A DNA stretch of 64,000 nucleotides from BAIKAL-G1 sp943370385 (GCA_943370385.1 CALRQT020000004.1:62001-126000); one strand, 5' to 3'. Shown: positions 1 to 8,616, numbered from the stretch's first letter. Translations and numbers: made by a program. The notes: generated by a model from the letters alone, not told the origin.

Positions 1-468
1 TTGGCGGATGCGCGGCAGCAGGTTCCAGGCCTGGCGGCTGAGGGCCCGGCCATCGGTGGCGCGACCGATGGCGCAGGCCTCTCCGTAGTCGGGGGCTTGG
101 AGCATCGGCCGGATCGGCGCCGGGAACACGCTGCTGCCGCGGGGATGGCCCAGGAACCGCCGCGCCTCCTGGTCGCAACGCCTGGGTCCCGCCTCGCTGA
201 GGCCGATCGGCATGTCAATGGACACCAGCCAGGGAGCCCCAGGGCCACCGTCTGGCCCTAGCTCCGGCTGCACCTGTGGGTCCGTTTCCTCCAGGCGGGC
301 TAGCCACGGTTCCAGGTCGGGCAGGATCCGGGCCTCCACAGGGCCCAGTCGACGAGGCCTTGGCGATCCCGTCACGGGGTCAAGGTCGCCTGGAGAATCG
401 GGCCATAAAAAAGCGCTGACGGCAAGCCAACCGAGTCGGCAACCGTCAACGCCAATCAAGTAGGGCAT
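1..468 (-). CDS. DUF429 family protein (partial, runs off the left edge)
   Basis: Reading the minus strand from an ATG at 468 gives an open frame that leaves the window without a stop, so at least 156 residues are present and the C-terminus is missing. Residues 6-11 read GVDGCR and residues 84-90 IDMPIGL, followed by a GPRRCD segment and an RGSSVFPAP segment. These are hallmarks of the DUF429 family, predicted RNase H-like nucleases whose acidic residues lie in the VDG and IDMPIGL strands. The family has no settled biochemical role. The gene is co-oriented with the AbrB-type regulator upstream, 13 bp away, so the two may be co-transcribed. Confidence 0.75.
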   Translation of the reverse strand, partial: MPYLIGVDGCRLGWLAVSAFLWPDSPGDLDPVTGSPRPRRLGPVEARILPDLEPWLARLEETDPQVQPELGPDGGPGAPWLVSIDMPIGLSEAGPRRCDQEARRFLGHPRGSSVFPAPIRPMLQAPDYGEACAIGRATDGRALSRQAWNLLPRIRQ

Positions 469-481
469 GGAGCCCGTTCAC

Positions 482-850
482 TCACTCTTCTTCGTCAGCG
501 GCGCCAGCAGGAAGCAGGCGAATCTGCTTGCGGCCGAGCTTGATTTCGAACTCGTCGCCGGGCTCAAGACCCAGCAGGGCGGTGTAGGCCTTGCCAACCA
601 GCAGGTTGCCGTTGCCCTGCACAGTGGCCACATAGCTGAGGGTGCGACCACCCTTGCCCTTGCCCTTGCCAACGCCATCGCCCAGGCTGACGCCCTTGGC
701 CTCAAGCAGGGCCTCATAGAAGGCGGTGAAGTTCAGACGCTCGGTGCCGTCTTTTTTGGTGCTCACATAGCCAGTGGAGCGGACGAGATCGGACTTGCTG
801 ACATCGCCCAGCTCCTTGACTTTGGAGAGGAGTTCGGATCCGGTGAGCAT
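482..850 (-). CDS. cyAbrB-type transcriptional regulator
   Basis: A 122-residue protein with the layout of the cyanobacterial AbrB (cyAbrB) family: an N-terminal helical part that includes SKSDLVRSTGYVS, a Gly/Lys-rich linker (GKGKGKGG), and a C-terminal swapped-hairpin-like part containing LLVGKAYTALLGLEPGDEF, then an acidic tail. Family members are abundant DNA-binding proteins that tune carbon and nitrogen genes and hydrogenase expression in cyanobacteria. The start at 850 (MLTGSELL) was chosen because homologues begin there. An upstream in-frame ATG at 961 would add 37 residues of unlikely composition. Targets cannot be read from this window. Confidence 0.85.
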   Translation of the reverse strand: MLTGSELLSKVKELGDVSKSDLVRSTGYVSTKKDGTERLNFTAFYEALLEAKGVSLGDGVGKGKGKGGRTLSYVATVQGNGNLLVGKAYTALLGLEPGDEFEIKLGRKQIRLLPAGAADEEE

Positions 851-1121
851 GGAGGAGAGAAAACTCTGCTGCAAATGTAGCGAACCGTCGGAGGTGCGCC
901 AGTACCGCAAAGCAAATCTCGTCATCTGCGAACTCAATGGCAGGGCCTTAACACCAGCCAAGGGGCTCAGGTGGACTGGATCCCCCAGCTAACAACCGCA
1001 GGCTGGCGATGATCGGCGCCGCTCAGATCCCCTGCCTGCCAAGGGATCTCCAGGGATCCTGGCTGTCTGGTTCTGGCGACAGCCCATCGACAGGGGCAGA
1101 AGATCAGCCCTTGGGCTGCAT

Positions 1122-1367
1122 TCAGCCAGGAATGAAACTGCGCAGTTTGCGGGCATCCGCCCCGGCCCGCTGTTGCAGCTCGGCGGCGCTAAGGGAGGCC
1201 TCCTCCCGCTGCTGGGCCGCGAGCACATCCTCCGCTTCAAGCTCGAAGCCATGGCTGCGGCCGAGGGCTAGTAGCTCCTCAAGCTCCAGCGGTTGGCGCA
1301 GCCGTTCGGCCAGGGTCCCATCGGCCTGGGCAAAGGCCAGAAAGGCATCGAGAGCAGGGAGGGTCAA
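1122..1367 (-). CDS. Nif11-like domain small protein
   Basis: An 81-residue protein from a TTG start. The N-terminus (ALDAFLAFAQADGTLAERL) and the following FELEAEDVLAAQ segment match the Nif11 domain. In picocyanobacteria this domain occurs both as free small proteins and as leader peptides of ribosomal peptide precursors. The C-terminal tail ends AGADARKLRSFIPG and has no cysteine, so a lanthipeptide (prochlorosin-type) core is unlikely. No LanM-like enzyme is nearby. Function is unknown. The TTG start is uncertain because the frame stays open upstream. Confidence 0.6.
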   Translation of the reverse strand: MTLPALDAFLAFAQADGTLAERLRQPLELEELLALGRSHGFELEAEDVLAAQQREEASLSAAELQQRAGADARKLRSFIPG

Positions 1368-1925
1368 AGGATCTTGGGCGAGGGGATCTGTAGGCCCCTG
1401 TCCTAGCGCTTTGGCGCTGGATTTGGCCTATCGGGCCACAACACCCAGGAGCCAGGGGTGCCATCCGACCGCGTCCCCCTGCTCCCAGGGCCGGGCCCTC
1501 CGCCGAGGAAAAGACCCGCTAGAGCCCTCACAGGGGTGGCCTAATCGCAGGGTGAAGCCAGGCGTCCCAGGCCAGGGACGGACCTGCATCGGGCCTGGGC
1601 ATTTCCGCCGCCAGGGCCATAGCGTCCTGACCCTGGAGGCTGCTCTGGCCCATTGCAATCGGGGCCCGTTGGTCTGGCCGGCAGCGGCCCAGATCACCCC
1701 ATCGAAGGCGATGGCATTTCGGATTGGAATGGGGCGAGCAAACTCTTCCCCTAACCCAAGTTTGGAGGGCCTGCTTTCTTGCTTGAGGTCCAGGCCCCCA
1801 TCGAACGATTCCGAACCTGGTGGGCGCGACGGCTTGAGGGGGGCTTGCCGGCTGCTGCCTGCAGAATCAGCACGGCTCCCCGGCCTAGATGGTTTAGGGG
1901 TCGCTCCAGGCCCAGCCTTTTTGCC
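1368..1925. other. Intergenic stretch without a supported gene
   Basis: Between the Nif11-like gene and the coiled-coil membrane protein I see no convincing coding sequence. Long open frames on both strands here lack homology features and reflect high GC. A small perfect hairpin (AGCGC-TTTG-GCGCT) lies at 1405-1418. The space probably holds the divergent promoters of the two flanking genes. Confidence 0.4.
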
Positions 1926-2432
1926 ATGTCTCCCCCCCCAGCGCCGCCGGCCGCCGAGCCGCCCCTGCCCCGTTGGATGCGCCTGATCGGGGCCGGCCTC
2001 ACCGCCCTGGTGGCCGTGCTCGCCCTCGTGCTGTTGCAACAGGTGCACCAGCAGGCCAGCCGCAGCCAGGCCCTGGAGGGGCGACTTCAAGAGCTGGAAA
2101 ACCGTCGCGACCTGGAGCGCACCCAGGCCCTGGAGGCCCAACTGCGCGCTTTGGCCCAGCGGCTGCAGGGCCTCGAAGCCAGTGCCGGCCAGGTGCGGGA
2201 GCTCGAGCTGCAGCAGGAGGAGCTGCGCCGCCAGCTGCAAAGCCAACTCCAGCGTCCCAGTGCCCAGCCGCCGGAGTTTCTGCCCTTTACCGATCCCTAT
2301 GGGGCGCCCGGCTCGGGCCCCTTGGGCAAATCTGGTGCCAAGCCGGTGGCGAAATCCCCAGCCAAAGCCATCCCCAAATCCATCCCCAAATCCAAAGGTG
2401 CTTCGCGCCCCGACGACGGCCGCATGCCCTGA
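1926..2432 (+). CDS. Membrane-anchored coiled-coil protein of unknown function
   Basis: A 168-residue protein. It has a proline-rich cytoplasmic start, one strong transmembrane segment at about residues 19-39 (LTALVAVLALVLL), then a long heptad-like coiled coil rich in Leu, Glu, Gln and Arg (about 40-115), and a Lys/Pro/Ser tail with repeated AKxxPKS elements. The ATG at 1926 was chosen because the protein becomes orderly there. The frame upstream has no recognisable features. I do not recognise a family. A structural or scaffold role at the membrane is only an inference from the architecture. Confidence 0.6.
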   Translation: MSPPPAPPAAEPPLPRWMRLIGAGLTALVAVLALVLLQQVHQQASRSQALEGRLQELENRRDLERTQALEAQLRALAQRLQGLEASAGQVRELELQQEELRRQLQSQLQRPSAQPPEFLPFTDPYGAPGSGPLGKSGAKPVAKSPAKAIPKSIPKSKGASRPDDGRMP

Positions 2433-2546
2433 CGCCCTCGCCCTGGTCGGGTCGGGCTGGGCGGTCTTTGGGCTTGGGACGAACCGCAATCCAGCCCGAC
2501 TGCCCATACGATTGCCCCAACCCCTTCGGCCGATTCCCCGCCCCCC

Positions 2547-2729
2547 ATGACGGCTGCCGATCCCCGACAACAGGCCCTGATCGCCTCCCTGCGCAGCCGC
2601 TTCGCCGAGGCCCTCCGCAGCGGCGATGCCGAAGCCAAAAAGGCCCTGTTCAAGGAGGCCGTGTACCTGGGGATCCAGCCCGATCTCTTTGGCGACCTGC
2701 CCAGCGACCTAGATTCCGCGGCCCCCTAA
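2547..2729 (+). CDS. Small conserved-type hypothetical protein
   Basis: A 60-residue, mostly helical soluble protein (RQQALIASLRSRFAEAL, then AKKALFKEAVYLGIQ, then PDLFGDLPSD). The regular helix pattern and acidic end look like a genuine protein. It follows the coiled-coil membrane gene on the same strand. Its last 21 bp overlap the 3' end of the convergent Rieske oxygenase gene. No domain recognised. Confidence 0.5.
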   Translation: MTAADPRQQALIASLRSRFAEALRSGDAEAKKALFKEAVYLGIQPDLFGDLPSDLDSAAP

Positions 2730-3794
2730 CGGGGGGGGCTGGGCCGATCCGCTGGTGGCCATCAGCTCGTCCCCCATTAGCTCCCGATAGAGGGCCTGTT
2801 GCTGGAGGATGCGCTGCTCTAGGCGGTGGGGAGGTCCGGGATTGAGCCCACTGGCGTAGCCGACCTGGGCCGCTTCCACCAGGGCCTGGTCTTCCGCCAG
2901 AAAGGTTTGGATCTCCGCTAGCCAGGCCTGGGCGCCGGGCGCCAGCTCGGGGCGGCCGAGCAGCTCCACCGCCATCTGGCAATGGCCAGGATCCTGGGGC
3001 AGGAACTGGATCAGGGCCAGGCGGCCATCGGGCCAGAACAGCAGGTGGGTCCAGGGGGCTAGGCCGAAGGTGAGGAACTCGCCGCCCGCGGCGTGGGGGG
3101 TGGCCAGCAGGGTGGCGCAGCGGCTGAGGCGGTAGCGGTAGTGGCGCACCGGCCCCTGTTCCCGGTGCAACGTGGTGGGGTGGGCGATGGCGACGTGGTA
3201 GTCGTCGAGGGTGTTGTCGTGGGCGATCTTCCAGTTGCAGGCCAGCTCCTGGGTTGCGCTCGCCAGTAGCACCCGCGGCTGTTCGAGCAGGGCACCGGCT
3301 TCTTCCATCACCAGATCCAGCTGCTCGGCCAAGGGGATCGGATCTGGGGCCAGGGCCACCCAGATCAGGGAGCCGAGTACCTGGCAGGGCAAACCCGGCA
3401 GGGGCCAGGCGCTGCGCTCGAAGGGCTCGAGAAAATCGGCCTCCCGGGCCCCCGCCAGCAAGTTGCCATCGAGGCCATAGGTCCAGCCGTGGTAGGGGCA
3501 CACCAGGCGCCTGCAGGCCACGGTGCCCGCGGCGGGATCCTGCAGGGCCACCCCCCGGTGGGGGCAGCGGTTGAGGAAGGCCTGCGGCGGGCCATCCAGG
3601 GGATGGCTGAGCAGAATCGGCTGACCGAGCAGGGTGAGGGCCAGGCAGGATCCGGGCGGCAGTTGGCTGGCGCCGGCGAGCGGGTGCCAAAAGCGGTTCG
3701 CGTAGCGCTGGCGTTCGGCCCCAGCCAGCCGGGATGAGCCATAGGCCCAGGCCGGCAGAAAGGGCCTGGATCGCAGGTCGGCCAGGGGATCCAT
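2709..3794 (-). CDS. Rieske non-haem iron oxygenase, alpha-subunit type
   Basis: A 361-residue protein with an N-terminal Rieske [2Fe-2S] domain (C77-P-H79 and C99-P-Y-H102) and a C-terminal catalytic domain with the mononuclear iron motif NTLDDYHVAIAH, supplying H200 and H205 with the bridging D198. This is the fold of ring-hydroxylating and N-demethylating Rieske oxygenases; relatives act on glycine betaine, stachydrine or carnitine. It is the last gene of the guanidine operon, 15 bp after the ABC ATPase gene. No reductase is encoded next to it, so electrons would come from a general ferredoxin. Oxidation or N-dealkylation of a substituted guanidine is an inference from position only. Confidence 0.85.
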   Translation of the reverse strand: MDPLADLRSRPFLPAWAYGSSRLAGAERQRYANRFWHPLAGASQLPPGSCLALTLLGQPILLSHPLDGPPQAFLNRCPHRGVALQDPAAGTVACRRLVCPYHGWTYGLDGNLLAGAREADFLEPFERSAWPLPGLPCQVLGSLIWVALAPDPIPLAEQLDLVMEEAGALLEQPRVLLASATQELACNWKIAHDNTLDDYHVAIAHPTTLHREQGPVRHYRYRLSRCATLLATPHAAGGEFLTFGLAPWTHLLFWPDGRLALIQFLPQDPGHCQMAVELLGRPELAPGAQAWLAEIQTFLAEDQALVEAAQVGYASGLNPGPPHRLEQRILQQQALYRELMGDELMATSGSAQPPPLGGRGI

Positions 3795-3809
3795 CGGGTG
3801 CTCTGGTGA

Positions 3810-4580
3810 TCAGGCGGTGAGGTTGGAATCGAGGCCGCGCAGGCAGCTGGCCAGCTCTTCCCGCAGGGCCAGGAAGGGTTGGGAGACGCGCAGGTGGGCC
3901 AGGGAGGAGCGGTCCAGATCGGCGCGCACGCTGCGCACAATCCGGCCGGGCCGCGGCGCCATGATGTGCACCTCCTGGGCCAGGAGGAGGGCTTCCTCCA
4001 GGTCGTGGGTAATCAATAGGGCGGTGAGGCCGGTTTGCAGCCAGAGGCGATGGAGGAACTCCTGCATCGATTCCCGGATCTGGAGATCGAGGGCGCCAAA
4101 GGGTTCATCGAGCAGCAACACCTTGGGCTCGGCCGCCAGGGAGCGGGCAATCGCCACCCGTTGTTGCATGCCACCGGAGAGTTCGCGCGGCAGTAAGCGG
4201 GCCGAATCCACCAGCCCCACCACCTCGAGGAAATAGGCGGTGCGTTCCCGCACTTCCGCTTTGGGCCTGCCCTGCAGACGCATGCCAAAGGCCACGTTCT
4301 GGGCGGCCGTGAGCCAGGGGTAGAGGCTGTATTTCTGGAACACCATGCCCCGATCGGCCCCCGGGCCGCAGATCCGTTGGCCATCGAGTCGAATCTCGCC
4401 GGAGCTGGGCAGATCTAGCCCGGCGATTAGGCGCATCACCGTGGATTTGCCCGAACCGGAGCTGCCCACCAGGGCCAGGAACTGGCCGGAATGGAGATCA
4501 AAACTCACCGAATCGAGCACCTGTTTGGCCTTGGGGCCGTAGCCGAAGCTCTTGCAGACGGAGGAGACTTGGAGATGCAT
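3810..4580 (-). CDS. ABC transporter ATP-binding protein of the guanidine operon (NrtD/SsuB/TauB type)
   Basis: A 256-residue ABC ATPase with Walker A GSSGSGKST (39-47), Q-loop FQKYSLYPW, signature LSGGMQQR, Walker B VLLLDEPFGALD and a switch histidine in LITHDLEEALLL. Sequence style is that of the nitrate/sulfonate/taurine importer family. It lies 11 bp downstream of the permease and 15 bp upstream of the Rieske gene. By analogy with the transporter genes adjoining gdmH in Synechocystis (sll1080-sll1082), it most likely powers uptake of guanidine or a guanidino compound. Confidence 0.88.
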   Translation of the reverse strand: MHLQVSSVCKSFGYGPKAKQVLDSVSFDLHSGQFLALVGSSGSGKSTVMRLIAGLDLPSSGEIRLDGQRICGPGADRGMVFQKYSLYPWLTAAQNVAFGMRLQGRPKAEVRERTAYFLEVVGLVDSARLLPRELSGGMQQRVAIARSLAAEPKVLLLDEPFGALDLQIRESMQEFLHRLWLQTGLTALLITHDLEEALLLAQEVHIMAPRPGRIVRSVRADLDRSSLAHLRVSQPFLALREELASCLRGLDSNLTA

Positions 4581-4591
4581 GGGGATCGGTC

Positions 4592-5392
4592 TCAGTTGGC
4601 CCAGGAGCAGGCTCTACGCATTAGGAAACGGAAGCCCAGGTCGATCACGAGCCCCACCAGGCCAATCACGATTAAGCCGACGAAGATTTCATCGGTGCGC
4701 AGAAACCGTTGGGCCAAGCTGATACGTTTGCCCAGTCCTTCGGTGGCGGCCACCAGCTCGGCCACGATCACCAGGTTCCAAGCCGAAGCCATGTTGATCC
4801 GATAGGTGTCGAGCACCTGGGGGGCGATGAAGGGGGCCACCACTCGGGTGAGGATCGGCAGGCCCCTGCCGCCCAGGGTCAATGCCGTTTCCACCAATTC
4901 GGAGGGAACGAACTTGACCGCATCCATGATCATCAAGGTATTGAAGAAGAAGGTGCCGATGAAGATCAACAAGACCTTGGGTAACTCCTCCAGGCCGAAA
5001 TAAATGATCAGCAGGGGGATAAAGGCGGGCGCCGGCATGTAGCGAATCAAGGCCATCAGCGGCTCTAGCAGCCGGCAGATGGTTGGGTTAGTGCCCATGG
5101 CGATGCCAACCGGCAGGGATAACCCGGCCGAGAGGGCAAAGCCAATGAACACCCGCTGAATGCTGGCGACCGCATCTTTGAGCAACACGCCGCTTTGCCA
5201 TTGGGACAGGCCCGCCTGCCACACCGCTTGGGGTGAGGGCAGGAACAACTTGTCAACGGCGCCACTGGCCGTGGTGAGCAACCAGATCAGCACCACCGTG
5301 GCCACGCCCACCAGGCCCAGCACCCAGGGCTGGGCCAAAAAGCGGCGCAGGGAACTCAGGCGCTTCAAGGGATCAGCCTCACTTGGCGGCAT
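4592..5392 (-). CDS. ABC transporter permease of the guanidine operon
   Basis: A 266-residue inner-membrane protein of the binding-protein-dependent permease family (SsuC/TauC/NrtB group), with about six transmembrane segments and the EAA-loop region around ALTLGGRGLPILTRVVAP, which docks to the ATPase. Its start overlaps the end of the solute-binding-protein gene by 14 bp, suggesting translational coupling. Substrate assignment rests on operon context: guanidine or a related cation. Confidence 0.88.
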   Translation of the reverse strand: MPPSEADPLKRLSSLRRFLAQPWVLGLVGVATVVLIWLLTTASGAVDKLFLPSPQAVWQAGLSQWQSGVLLKDAVASIQRVFIGFALSAGLSLPVGIAMGTNPTICRLLEPLMALIRYMPAPAFIPLLIIYFGLEELPKVLLIFIGTFFFNTLMIMDAVKFVPSELVETALTLGGRGLPILTRVVAPFIAPQVLDTYRINMASAWNLVIVAELVAATEGLGKRISLAQRFLRTDEIFVGLIVIGLVGLVIDLGFRFLMRRACSWAN

Positions 5393-6395
5393 CCACGAAC
5401 TGGGAATTGAGCAAGTTGCTGAGATCCGGCTTGGATTTGGCCAAGCCCGTTTCCACTAGGAAGGCGCTGATCTGTTCGGCCGCATAGGGCATCGAGAGCA
5501 TGGAGTCGCCTGGCTTGAAGCCCTGACGGTTTTGCTCCAGGGTTTGAATCGTGGTGCCGGCGTTATAGGCCTTGAATTCGGGCTCGCTGACGCCGGAGCG
5601 TTGCACCAGAATCGGCAGGGTGCTGGCTGGATCCTTCTTCATCAGGTTCAAGGTGGCGAACCAGGCATTCACGATTTTTTGAATCTTCTCGGGATTCTTG
5701 GCGACGAAATCGCGGCGGCACACCAGCAGGTCGCTGATGGCGCCGGGATGCTCGCGGGAGGTGGTGAGGGCCTTGGCGCCGGCACGCTTCAGGGCCTGGG
5801 TGGTGAAGGGGGCATAGACCCCGGCCGCATCCACCTTGCCGGCGGCAAAGGCCGCCGCTGCTGCTCCGGTTTCCAGGGGCACAAATTTGATGTCCTTGGC
5901 CGAGAGGCCCGCCTCTTTGAGGACCATCAACAGCAGGTAATGGTCGACGGTGCCCTCTTCGGCGGCCACCTTTTTACCCTTGAGATCCGCAATCGTATTG
6001 ATACCGGGCCCGGCGATGATTTGGTCGTTGCCGGTGGAGAAATCATTCATCAACACCACCTGCTGATCGGCCCCACCGGCGATCGAGCTGATCGTGTCAT
6101 TGAGGGTTTGGCTGTTGCAATCGAGCTGGCCAGCACTGAGGGCATTGATCGAATCGAGGTAGCCATCGAACCACTGCATCTTCACCGGCACCCCGGCTTC
6201 CGTGAACAGGTTTTTGGTTTCGGTGACCTGCCAGGGGAACCAGCCGGGCCAGGCGCTATAGCCGATTCGCACGGGAGAGGATTGGTCGACTGGTTTTTGG
6301 CAAGCCGCCAGAACTCCGCCGGAGAGGGCTGCCAGCAGGGCCAGGCCAAGGGCCCGGGAACGACGCTGGGACTGGCTTTGGCTGGTGCGTTTCAT
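5379..6395 (-). CDS. ABC transporter solute-binding lipoprotein of the guanidine operon
   Basis: A 338-residue protein with a basic N-terminus, hydrophobic segment and lipobox ending at C32 (GGVLAAC), so it should be a membrane-anchored lipoprotein. The mature part starts with VRIGYSAWPGWFPWQV and follows the NMT1/SsuA/NrtA-like type II binding fold (GLKGKKVAAEEG-type hinge, then VDAAGVYAPF). Relatives bind nitrate, sulfonates, taurine or pyrimidines. Here the operon behind a guanidine riboswitch argues for guanidine or a guanidino compound. It is separated from the GS-like gene by 137 bp, the largest gap but one in the operon. Confidence 0.88.
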   Translation of the reverse strand: MKRTSQSQSQRRSRALGLALLAALSGGVLAACQKPVDQSSPVRIGYSAWPGWFPWQVTETKNLFTEAGVPVKMQWFDGYLDSINALSAGQLDCNSQTLNDTISSIAGGADQQVVLMNDFSTGNDQIIAGPGINTIADLKGKKVAAEEGTVDHYLLLMVLKEAGLSAKDIKFVPLETGAAAAAFAAGKVDAAGVYAPFTTQALKRAGAKALTTSREHPGAISDLLVCRRDFVAKNPEKIQKIVNAWFATLNLMKKDPASTLPILVQRSGVSEPEFKAYNAGTTIQTLEQNRQGFKPGDSMLSMPYAAEQISAFLVETGLAKSKPDLSNLLNSQFVDAAK

Positions 6396-6532
6396 GGTTA
6401 ATCAGGGATGGGGTTCAAGAGGAAGGAAACTGGGATTGGGGTTCAGGGTTAGGGCTTTGGGATCGGCCTGGCTGGAAGCCAAGAAGGGGTGCAAGACCTT
6501 CAGGCTTGGGGACAAGTTGCCCCTAGGGCGTC

Positions 6533-7882
6533 TTAGAAAAATTCGAGATAGCGTTTTAGCTCCCAGTCAGAAACTGTGCAGTGGTAAGACTGCCACTCCT
6601 CCCTTTTGTAGGCCACAAACGAGTCGAATAGTGCATCACCGAATACCCTTCTTGAAAGGGGATCGGCGGCAAATGCCTCGATCGCTTCCCCGAGGGTGCG
6701 GGGCAGCATGGTGATGCCCCGTTCGGCCAATTGCTCCGGGGTCAATGTGTAGGCATTCACCAGGTTGGGGTCGCCGGGATCGAGCTGTTCGCGGATCCCT
6801 TCCAGGCCAGCCGCGAGAATCATCGCCCCGCCTAGATAGGGATTGCAGGAGATGTCGGCGGCGCGGCATTCCACCCGGCCGCCGGGCGAGGGAATCCGCA
6901 ACATGTTGGTGCGGTTGTTGTTGCCATAGCACACAAAAACCGGCGCCCAGGTGAAGCCCGACATGCTGCCCTGGGCCACCAGCCGCTTGTAGCTGTTAAC
7001 CGTGGGGGCGATCACGGCGCAGATGGCGGCGGCATGGCGCAGGATGCCGGCGATGAAGTGCTCGGCCAGGCGGCTCACTGCCGCCGGTTTGCCTGCGGGA
7101 TCGACAAATAAATTCTCGCCGCTGGCCAGATCGGCGAGGGACATGTTGTAGTGGGCGCCGCTGCCGGTGCGATCACCGAAGGGCTTGGGCATGAAGGTGG
7201 CGATTAGGCCGTGGCGATGGGCAATCTCCTTGGCCATCAACTTGAAGAAGGTGAGCCGATCGGCCATGGTCAGCACTTCGGCGTAGTCGAAATCGGTTTC
7301 GAACTGGCCGGGACCATCCTCATGGTCGAAGGAATACACGCCCCAGCCCAGGTCATTCATGGCCTGCACCAGTTCATCGAGCCAGGGCAAGTTATCGAGC
7401 AGGCCCCGCACGTCATAGGCGGGCTTATCGAGGGTGTCGCGCCCACTGAAGGGCACCAATTCGCCGGCGCCGTTGCGCTTGAGCACGAAGAACTCGGTTT
7501 CAATTCCCAGGTTGAAGCGGTAGCCCATGGCGGCGGCTTCAGCCCTCACCCGGTGCAGCACATTGCGGCTGCAGGCTTCAAACGGCTCGCCGCGTAGGTG
7601 CAGATCGCTGGCGAACCAGGCCACCTCCTGCTGCCAGGGCAAGACGGTGAGGCTGGCCGGATCGGGCATCGTCGCCACCTCGTCATCGCTCACCTCCTGG
7701 GGCACGCCATCGAGGGCGGCGCCGGTGAACAGTTCCGAGCCCCGGGCCATCTGGCCCAGGTGCGCTAGGGGCACGGCCTTGGCCTTGGCCATGCCGTGCA
7801 GGTCGACAAAGCTGGCCAGGGCATAGCGCACGCCCTTCTGCTCCAGGTCGGTTTTGATCTGTTGCCAGTCGGGGGAGCTCAT
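6533..7882 (-). CDS. Type III glutamine-synthetase-like enzyme (GlnT family)
   Basis: A 449-residue protein of the glutamine synthetase fold. Visible motifs are LGIETEFFV (metal-binding glutamates), FDHEDGPGQFE, KPFGDRTGSGAHYNMSL and NNRTNMLRIP (the ATP/substrate Arg loop). It resembles the group annotated as type III glutamate-ammonia ligase (GlnT) and gamma-glutamylamide synthetases more than the main cyanobacterial GlnA or GlnN. The ATG at 7882 overlaps the ghaB stop by 4 bp (ATGA), so the two are translationally coupled. It could assimilate the ammonia released by GdmH, or ligate another amine to glutamate. The true amine is unknown. Confidence 0.85.
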   Translation of the reverse strand: MSSPDWQQIKTDLEQKGVRYALASFVDLHGMAKAKAVPLAHLGQMARGSELFTGAALDGVPQEVSDDEVATMPDPASLTVLPWQQEVAWFASDLHLRGEPFEACSRNVLHRVRAEAAAMGYRFNLGIETEFFVLKRNGAGELVPFSGRDTLDKPAYDVRGLLDNLPWLDELVQAMNDLGWGVYSFDHEDGPGQFETDFDYAEVLTMADRLTFFKLMAKEIAHRHGLIATFMPKPFGDRTGSGAHYNMSLADLASGENLFVDPAGKPAAVSRLAEHFIAGILRHAAAICAVIAPTVNSYKRLVAQGSMSGFTWAPVFVCYGNNNRTNMLRIPSPGGRVECRAADISCNPYLGGAMILAAGLEGIREQLDPGDPNLVNAYTLTPEQLAERGITMLPRTLGEAIEAFAADPLSRRVFGDALFDSFVAYKREEWQSYHCTVSDWELKRYLEFF

Positions 7883-8616
7883 GCGTTCACCAGGGTGGGG
7901 TGGGATGGCTGGGGCTTGGCGGTGGCGAGTACGGGGCTCGGGCATTGGGCGGCATGGGTCGCCCGCAACCAGGCATGCCAGCGATCGAGGCCAACGCCGC
8001 TGCTCGCGGACACGCGAATCACGCTGCAGCGGGGATTGACCTGGCGGATGTGATCTTCAATCCGCTCAACCTCCACCGGCAGATAGGGAAGCAAATCAAT
8101 CTTGGTAATCAACACGCAATCGGCTTCGCGGAACATCACCGGATATTTGAGCGGCTTGTCATCGCCTTCGGTGACGCTGAGTAGGGCCACCTTTTTGTGT
8201 TCGCCTACTTCAAACTCGGCTGGGCACACCAGGTTGCCCACGTTCTCCACCCAGAGCAGGTCCAAGCTGGCTGGATCGAGGCGTTGGCGCAGCAGCTTGA
8301 GGCCACCGCCCACCATCGCCGCATCCAGGTGACAGGCCCGGCCCGTGGTGATCGGCACCACTGGGACCCCCACGGCCTCCAGGCGTTCGGCATCGAGCTG
8401 GGTGGTCATGTCCCCCTCCAGCACGGCCATCGCAAACTCAGCCGATAGCTGGGCCAGGCTGCGCTCCAGTAGGGAGGTTTTGCCCGCCCCGGGACTGCTC
8501 ATCAGGTTGAGACAGAGCAGTCGCCAGGCATCAAAATGCTCGCGATTGTGGTCGGCCTGGTGTTGATTGGCGGCTAGTAAATTGAGCCCAAGCGTGTCTT
8601 CTAGGGGCATGTGCAT
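7879..8616 (-). CDS. ghaB: GhaB, HypB-like GTPase for guanidinase nickel loading
   Basis: A 245-residue SIMIBI-class GTPase: P-loop SSPGAGKTS (40-48), then EGDMTTQLDAERL, GRACHLDAAM (the Cys-His metal site of HypB), ENVGNLVCPAEF and TKIDLLPYLP (the NKxD-like guanine-recognition element). HypB paralogues encoded next to guanidine hydrolase are the nickel chaperones GhaB, distinct from hydrogenase HypB. No hydrogenase gene is in the window. Start is ambiguous: ATG 8616 (MHMPLED) is preferred. A GTG at 8724 would add 36 residues of unlike composition and would begin inside a hairpin. Confidence 0.88.
   Translation of the reverse strand: MHMPLEDTLGLNLLAANQHQADHNREHFDAWRLLCLNLMSSPGAGKTSLLERSLAQLSAEFAMAVLEGDMTTQLDAERLEAVGVPVVPITTGRACHLDAAMVGGGLKLLRQRLDPASLDLLWVENVGNLVCPAEFEVGEHKKVALLSVTEGDDKPLKYPVMFREADCVLITKIDLLPYLPVEVERIEDHIRQVNPRCSVIRVSASSGVGLDRWHAWLRATHAAQCPSPVLATAKPQPSHPTLVNA

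Noticed and set aside
1428..2570. 380-codon minus-strand open frame
   Set aside because: Covers the coiled-coil gene in antisense, is Gly/Arg/Pro-rich and has no domain features; a GC-driven shadow.
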